DNA from: Arenibacter sp. ARW7G5Y1 | GTDB taxonomy: Bacteria; Bacteroidota; Bacteroidia; Flavobacteriales; Flavobacteriaceae | DNA length: 64,000 bases | Direction: 5' to 3' | NCBI RefSeq assembly: GCF_003201775.1 | Contig: NZ_QJJZ01000003.1 | Coordinates: forward strand, 248,001-312,000 | Part shown: piece after piece, positions 60,170-64,000 of the stretch | Layout of the letters: every line of letters starts with the position of its first letter | Position numbering within the stretch: the first letter of the stretch is position 1 | Made by a program: the position numbers and the translations under genes | The notes under the pieces: model-generated | Seen by the model: the letters and a program-made list of their open reading frames with translations, nothing else | Told to the model about the DNA's origin: nothing | Database searches by the model: none

Positions 60170-61576
60170 TTAAACATGTAGGGCTCTATTATCGGTTGCT
60201 GCCAGAGCAGCCTCTTTCACCGCCTCTGCAAATGTTGGGTGTGCGTGACTCATTCTGGAGATGTCCTCGGCAGAGGCTCTAAATTCCATAGCTGTAACTG
60301 CCTCGGCGATTAAATCGGCCATTCGTGCCCCAATCATATGGACACCCAAAACTTCATCGGTTTCCTTATCTGCCAATATTTTAACAAAACCATCCAAATC
60401 CATACTGGCCCTTGCCCGTCCCAAGGCGCGCATTGGAAACTGACCTACTTTATATTCAACACCAGCTTCTTTTAGTTCTTCTTCCGTTTTACCTACGGCG
60501 GCAACTTCTGGCCAAGTATATACCACACCGGGAATTAAGTTGTAATCTATATGTGGCTTTTGCCCTGCCAATACTTCGGCAACAAAGGCTCCCTCCTCTT
60601 CTGCCTTATGCGCCAGCATAGCTCCTCTTACAACATCGCCTATAGCATATATATTAGGTATATTGGTCTGTAAATGATCATTTACGGCAATAGTACCGTT
60701 CTTTTCGAGCTGAACTCCGGAAGCTTCAATGTTTAATCCATCGGTAAAAGGTCTTCTGCCCACAGAAACCAAGCAATAATCTCCAGTAAAAGTTATCTCT
60801 TCCCCCTTTTTATTCTCGGCTTTTACAATTACTTCTTTGCCCTTGGTCTCAACCGACTTAACCTTATGGGATAAATTAAATTTTACCTTTTGCTTTTTCA
60901 TTACTTTCAGCAATTCCTTTGAAAGTGCTCCGTCCATACCAGGGATAATACGGTCCATATATTCAATGACCGTTACCTCTGCACCCAGGCGTTTGTATAC
61001 CTGTCCCAATTCCAATCCTATTACACCACCACCAATTACGATAAGGTGTTTTGGGATTTCTTTTAGTTTTAGGGCTTCTGTAGAGGTAATAACGCGCTCT
61101 TTGTCCAATTTGATAAAAGGTAGGTTGGATGGTTTGGATCCTGTGGCAATAATTATGTTTTTTGCCTCGATGGTCTCTGTTTTGCCATCGTTCTTTTTTA
61201 TATTGACATGGGTTGCATCCTTAAAACTCCCTAGACCTTCATAAACGTCTATTTTATTTTTGTCCATAAGGAATTTTACCCCTGCACAAGTCTGATCTAC
61301 TACAGCTTGTTTCCTCCCTATCATTTTTTCAAGGTTTACCTTGATTTCCCCTGGAATTTCAATTCCATGATCTTCAAAGTGCTTTACGGCATCCTCATAA
61401 TGATGGGAAGAATCCAATAACGCTTTCGAGGGAATGCAGCCTACGTTAAGACAAGTTCCTCCTAAAGTTGAATATTTTTCTATTATCGCAGTCTTCATTC
61501 CTAACTGGGCACACCGGATTGCTGCAACATATCCACCAGGACCTGAGCCTATAATGGCTACATCATATTGGGTCAT
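60170..61576 (-). CDS. lpdA: Dihydrolipoyl dehydrogenase
   Basis: 468-residue FAD enzyme, the E3 component of 2-oxo acid dehydrogenase complexes and the glycine cleavage system. The FAD motif G-S-G-P-G-G-Y (10-16), the redox disulfide C42-L-N-V-G-C47, the NAD motif V-I-G-G-G-V-I-G-L-E-L-G and the C-terminal catalytic H-A-H-P-T-F-A-E-A pair are all present. It oxidises dihydrolipoamide with NAD in the cytosol. It is a stand-alone gene with a good promoter, so it probably serves several complexes. Confidence 0.96.
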   Translation of the reverse strand: MTQYDVAIIGSGPGGYVAAIRCAQLGMKTAIIEKYSTLGGTCLNVGCIPSKALLDSSHHYEDAVKHFEDHGIEIPGEIKVNLEKMIGRKQAVVDQTCAGVKFLMDKNKIDVYEGLGSFKDATHVNIKKNDGKTETIEAKNIIIATGSKPSNLPFIKLDKERVITSTEALKLKEIPKHLIVIGGGVIGLELGQVYKRLGAEVTVIEYMDRIIPGMDGALSKELLKVMKKQKVKFNLSHKVKSVETKGKEVIVKAENKKGEEITFTGDYCLVSVGRRPFTDGLNIEASGVQLEKNGTIAVNDHLQTNIPNIYAIGDVVRGAMLAHKAEEEGAFVAEVLAGQKPHIDYNLIPGVVYTWPEVAAVGKTEEELKEAGVEYKVGQFPMRALGRARASMDLDGFVKILADKETDEVLGVHMIGARMADLIAEAVTAMEFRASAEDISRMSHAHPTFAEAVKEAALAATDNRALHV

Positions 61577-61618
61577 ATTATTATTGTATTGAAAAGATTA
61601 GTATCATTATTGTGATTA

Positions 61619-61648
61619 CAAAAATACGAATGTTTTATTCTTGAACAA
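61619..61648 (-). promoter_or_regulatory. Bacteroidota-type promoter of lpd
   Basis: On the minus strand TTG (61648-61646), a 19-nt spacer and TATTTTTG (61626-61619) fit the consensus closely. Transcription would start about 35 nt before the lpd ATG. Confidence 0.6.
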
Positions 61649-61692
61649 CATTCATATTCCTTGTGATATGAACGTCTTATGGACAATTGTTA

Positions 61693-62151
61693 TTATAAGA
61701 ATACCTCGGTAGTACTTTTTACCTCATTGATTACGAATGAACTTTGGGTGCTCCCTATGTGATTTATGGCCGTAAGTTTGGTGATCATAAACTCTCGGTA
61801 CTCTTCCATATCGGCAACGTATATCTTTAGTATATAGTCATAATCCCCGCTGGTGTGGTAACATTCCGCAACCTCATTTAGTTTAAGTACCTCCCGTTCA
61901 AACTGTAGTACATACTCCTTATTGTGCTGAACCAGTTTAATGTGGCAGAGAACTGTAAAAGCCTTGTGAACCTTCTTTTTGTCCACTAAAGCCACGTATT
62001 TGGTAACTACCCCGGATTTTTCCAGTCTTTTTATACGTTCATATATGGCCGTAACCGATAAATTTAATTGTTGGGCATACTCCTTGGTCGTTTTTTTACT
62101 GTCATTCTGAAGCAATCCCAATAACTTTATGTCTATTTCGTCAAACTTCAT
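61693..62151 (-). CDS. Lrp/AsnC-family transcription regulator
   Basis: 152-residue regulator. The N-terminal winged helix-turn-helix (about 5-60: D-E-I-D-I-K-L-L-G-L-L-Q-N-D-S-K-K, then L-S-V-T-A-I-Y-E-R-I-K-R-L) is followed by a RAM domain (about 65-145) that binds small effectors, usually amino acids, and forms octamers. It is divergent from the Cys/Met-type PLP enzyme gene, with a 156-nt shared regulatory region. The pair resembles the MdeR-MdeA arrangement, in which an Lrp regulator controls a methionine gamma-lyase. It probably controls that neighbour in response to an amino acid. Confidence 0.92.
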   Translation of the reverse strand: MKFDEIDIKLLGLLQNDSKKTTKEYAQQLNLSVTAIYERIKRLEKSGVVTKYVALVDKKKVHKAFTVLCHIKLVQHNKEYVLQFEREVLKLNEVAECYHTSGDYDYILKIYVADMEEYREFMITKLTAINHIGSTQSSFVINEVKSTTEVFL

Positions 62152-62307
62152 GGTGATAAATTTTCTTCTGTTTGGCTGCTGCCATCAATAAGTTGTAAAA
62201 ATAAACTAAATAAATTACATTACATAGATTTATAATCTAGTTTAATTTATAACTATTGATTTTTATATGCTATTAATTTAATTTTATAGTAAAATAAATA
62301 TTTGGTT
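62152..62307. promoter_or_regulatory. Shared control region of Lrp gene and PLP enzyme gene
   Basis: 156-nt, very AT-rich divergent region. Several TAATTTA/TAAATTA-type imperfect palindromes are visible, as is usual for Lrp binding, but no exact TAnnTTTG box was found. Confidence 0.35.
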
Positions 62308-63522
62308 ATGAAATTTAGGGCATCTGATGATTTACAGGATTTGCAGTATTTTGGAGAATACGGTGGGGTCAATCCCTCGATATCCGATTCTTCTACCTAC
62401 ACGTTTTTGTCGGCAAAGACTATGTTCGATACCTTCGAGGGCAATACGGAAGGCTGCTATCTCTACAGTCGCCACTCCTCTCCTTCCAATCTATATTTGG
62501 GAGAGGCCCTGGCTGCCTTGGAAGGTACGGAAACCGCCAATGTAACTGCAAGTGGTATGGGGGCTATTAGTGCTGTGATAATGCAGTTGTGCAATGCCGG
62601 GGACCATATTGTTAGCAGCAGGACCATATACGGAGGTACTTATGCCTTAATGAAGAATTTTTTAAAGAAATTCGATATAGCAACTACCTTTGTGGATACT
62701 ACAAAATTGGAGGCAGTGGCCATGGCCATTACTCCCAAAACACAGATGATCTATTGTGAGTCCGTTAGCAATCCCTTATTGGAAGTTGCCGATATTGAGG
62801 CCCTTTCCGAACTGGCCAAAAAACATAATATTCCTTTGGTGGTGGACAATACCTTTTCTCCCTTATCCATTTCACCCGCAAAATTAGGGGCCGATATTGT
62901 TATCCACAGTTTAACCAAATTTATAAATGGCACTAGCGATTGTGTGGCCGGAGTGGTTTGTGGCACCAAAGATTTCTGTTTAGGCCTAAAGGATGTAAAT
63001 AATGGCGCAGGGATGTTATTGGGCAGTACTTTGGATAGTTTAAGGGCTTCTTCTATTTTAAAGAATATGAGAACGCTGCATATAAGGATGAAAAAACACA
63101 GTGAAAATGCGCTGCACTTGGCACAAAATTTTGAAAAGGACGGACTAAGAGTGGTATATCCTGGCCTTAAATCGCATATGGGGCACGTGCTAATGAAAAA
63201 ACAATATAATCCGGAATATGGCTTTGGGGGATTAATGACCCTGGATGTGGGTTCTTTGGAAAATGCCAATGCCTTGATGGAATTAATGCAGAAGAAACAT
63301 TTGGGATATTTGGGCGTTAGTTTGGGTTTTTATAAAACTTTATTTAGTGCTCCGGGAACCTCTACCTCTTCGGAGATTCCGTTGGAAGAGCAATTGGAGA
63401 TGGGCCTGACCAATGGTTTGATCCGATTTTCCATAGGGTTGGATGACCATATTGATAGAACCTATAGGGCCATGAAGGATTGTTTAATTCAATTGGATAT
63501 TTTAAAACCTTTAAGAGCGTAG
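62308..63522 (+). CDS. Cys/Met metabolism PLP enzyme (gamma-lyase-like)
   Basis: 404-residue PLP enzyme of the trans-sulfuration family (MetB, MetC, methionine gamma-lyase, O-acetylhomoserine sulfhydrylase). The Schiff-base lysine is K204 in S-L-T-K-F. D180 (V-V-D-N-T) contacts the PLP ring, and Y54-S-R56 and S82-G-M-G form the phosphate site. The Cys typical of true methionine gamma-lyases (Y-G-C-T) is Gly110 here (Y-G-G-T), so that specific activity is uncertain. The frame opens at a TTG (62302), but the ATG at 62308 gives the family-like start. It is divergent from an Lrp-type regulator, which suggests induction by an amino acid and a catabolic role. Confidence 0.9.
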   Translation: MKFRASDDLQDLQYFGEYGGVNPSISDSSTYTFLSAKTMFDTFEGNTEGCYLYSRHSSPSNLYLGEALAALEGTETANVTASGMGAISAVIMQLCNAGDHIVSSRTIYGGTYALMKNFLKKFDIATTFVDTTKLEAVAMAITPKTQMIYCESVSNPLLEVADIEALSELAKKHNIPLVVDNTFSPLSISPAKLGADIVIHSLTKFINGTSDCVAGVVCGTKDFCLGLKDVNNGAGMLLGSTLDSLRASSILKNMRTLHIRMKKHSENALHLAQNFEKDGLRVVYPGLKSHMGHVLMKKQYNPEYGFGGLMTLDVGSLENANALMELMQKKHLGYLGVSLGFYKTLFSAPGTSTSSEIPLEEQLEMGLTNGLIRFSIGLDDHIDRTYRAMKDCLIQLDILKPLRA

Positions 63523-63589
63523 GTCTAATTATGGGTTTGCAGAAGAGATATCAAAATCGTAATATTACGAAGAAACAAAAAGCCTCTAA

Positions 63590-64000
63590 ATGCAGAACCT
63601 GAGTACCAATCCCGCTGGACCCGAAAATGAGCATATTGTAGAAAACAAGGAATTGAATATATGGGAAGCCCTTATTCCTGTAGTTCTATTGATGATGATG
63701 TTGGCCTATAATATTTTCTTTAAGGACGGCGAATGGTTTGGGGAATACTCCAATCAGATTATTTTGCTATTGGGAGGTGCCATAAGTGCCATTGTGGGGT
63801 TTTTTAATAAGACCTCCTTAAAAACTATGGGACTCGAAGTCCTGGAAAACCTAAAAAGCGTTCTTGTTCCAATAATGATCTTGTTTTTGGTGGGAGCGTT
63901 GGCGGGTACTTGGTTGGTGAGCGGGGTTATTCCGGCCATGGTTTATTACGGTCTGCAAGTTTTGAATCCCTCTATTTTTTTACCGGCTTCAGTTGTTATC
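63590..64000 (+). CDS. NhaC-family Na+/H+ antiporter (3' end outside window)
   Basis: The first 137 codons of an integral membrane protein are open to the window edge. After a short polar N-terminus come E-A-L-I-P-V-V-L-L-M-M-M-L, I-I-L-L-L-G-G-A-I-S-A-I-V-G and V-L-V-P-I-M-I-L-F-L-V-G-A-L-A-G-T-W, matching the start of NhaC-type sodium/proton or malate/lactate-type antiporters. It starts 67 nt after the PLP enzyme gene and could be in its operon. In that case it might transport the amino acid or a product, but NhaC-like ion exchange is the default reading. Confidence 0.8.
   Translation, partial: MQNLSTNPAGPENEHIVENKELNIWEALIPVVLLMMMLAYNIFFKDGEWFGEYSNQIILLLGGAISAIVGFFNKTSLKTMGLEVLENLKSVLVPIMILFLVGALAGTWLVSGVIPAMVYYGLQVLNPSIFLPASVVI

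Noticed and set aside
1-64000. Mobile element, phage, CRISPR or defence island
   Set aside because: No transposase, integrase, cas gene, repeat-spacer array or restriction-modification pair was recognised; gene content is mainly metabolic.

Overview
This window looks like chromosomal DNA from a member of the Flavobacteriaceae (Bacteroidota). The evidence is: moderate-to-low GC; almost no Shine-Dalgarno sequences but A-rich start contexts; several -10 boxes of the Bacteroidota type TAnnTTTG, two of them with a well-placed TTG about 18-19 nt upstream; lipoproteins with short N-terminal signals; a CzcA-TolC fusion efflux pump; a 660-residue DsbD; and a membrane protein carrying GldL-like motifs. 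There are no rRNA or tRNA genes, no CRISPR array, no phage and no recognisable insertion sequence. The genus cannot be fixed from this sequence alone.

Layout. 0-3.8 kb: small stand-alone genes (an exported hypothetical, DUF1801, a PhnB-like VOC protein, an orphan LytTR response regulator) among repeat-rich intergenic DNA. 3.85-9.84 kb: a divalent-metal efflux operon (His-rich small protein, CzcA-TolC fusion, CzcB-type lipoprotein adaptor). 9.9-14.8 kb: a complete trans-4-hydroxy-L-proline catabolic operon (deaminase, 2-oxoglutarate semialdehyde dehydrogenase, epimerase, FAD-dependent dehydrogenase). 15.1-16.7 kb: an M28 peptidase lipoprotein. 17-21.9 kb: leuC-leuD-[citramalate/isopropylmalate synthase]-leuB. 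22-28.3 kb: an MFS permease, a FIST sensor with an overlapping hybrid histidine kinase, and GapN. 28.5-35.4 kb: ilvD-ilvB-ilvN-ilvC-ilvA. 35.8-40.4 kb: a five-gene operon for 5-oxoproline use (DUF2891 lipoprotein, NRAMP-fold transporter, PxpA, PxpB, PxpC). 40.6-47.7 kb: a zinc-ribbon/nuclease-like protein, a GldL-like membrane protein, a Tat-type Gfo/Idh/MocA protein, a SASA esterase, a serine hydrolase and YifB. 47.9-58.4 kb: penicillin acylase, CocE hydrolase, DsbD, TilS, alpha/beta lipase, PabB and FMN reductase, all on the minus strand. 58.5-64 kb: an acyltransferase-like membrane protein, a double CDGSH protein, lipoamide dehydrogenase, an Lrp regulator divergent from a Cys/Met-type PLP enzyme, and the start of an NhaC antiporter.

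How the genes fit together. The leu and ilv clusters, about 6 kb apart on opposite strands, supply branched-chain amino acids. The synthase in the leu cluster resembles Leptospira citramalate synthase rather than LeuA, including the pyruvate-pocket residues, so the leu genes may also feed isoleucine. IlvA offers the classical threonine route. An Ile-rich short ORF ends in an ATGA overlap with leuC. Several other genes point to protein and peptide breakdown: hydroxyproline catabolism, M28 peptidase and 5-oxoproline hydrolysis.

The most interesting candidate is the 5-oxoproline operon. Its transporter has an NRAMP fold but lacks the metal-ligand motifs of the family, and it is embedded tightly with PxpABC and an exported DUF2891 protein. 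This suggests an uptake and hydrolysis module for pyroglutamate or a related compound. No classical defence or mobile system was found.
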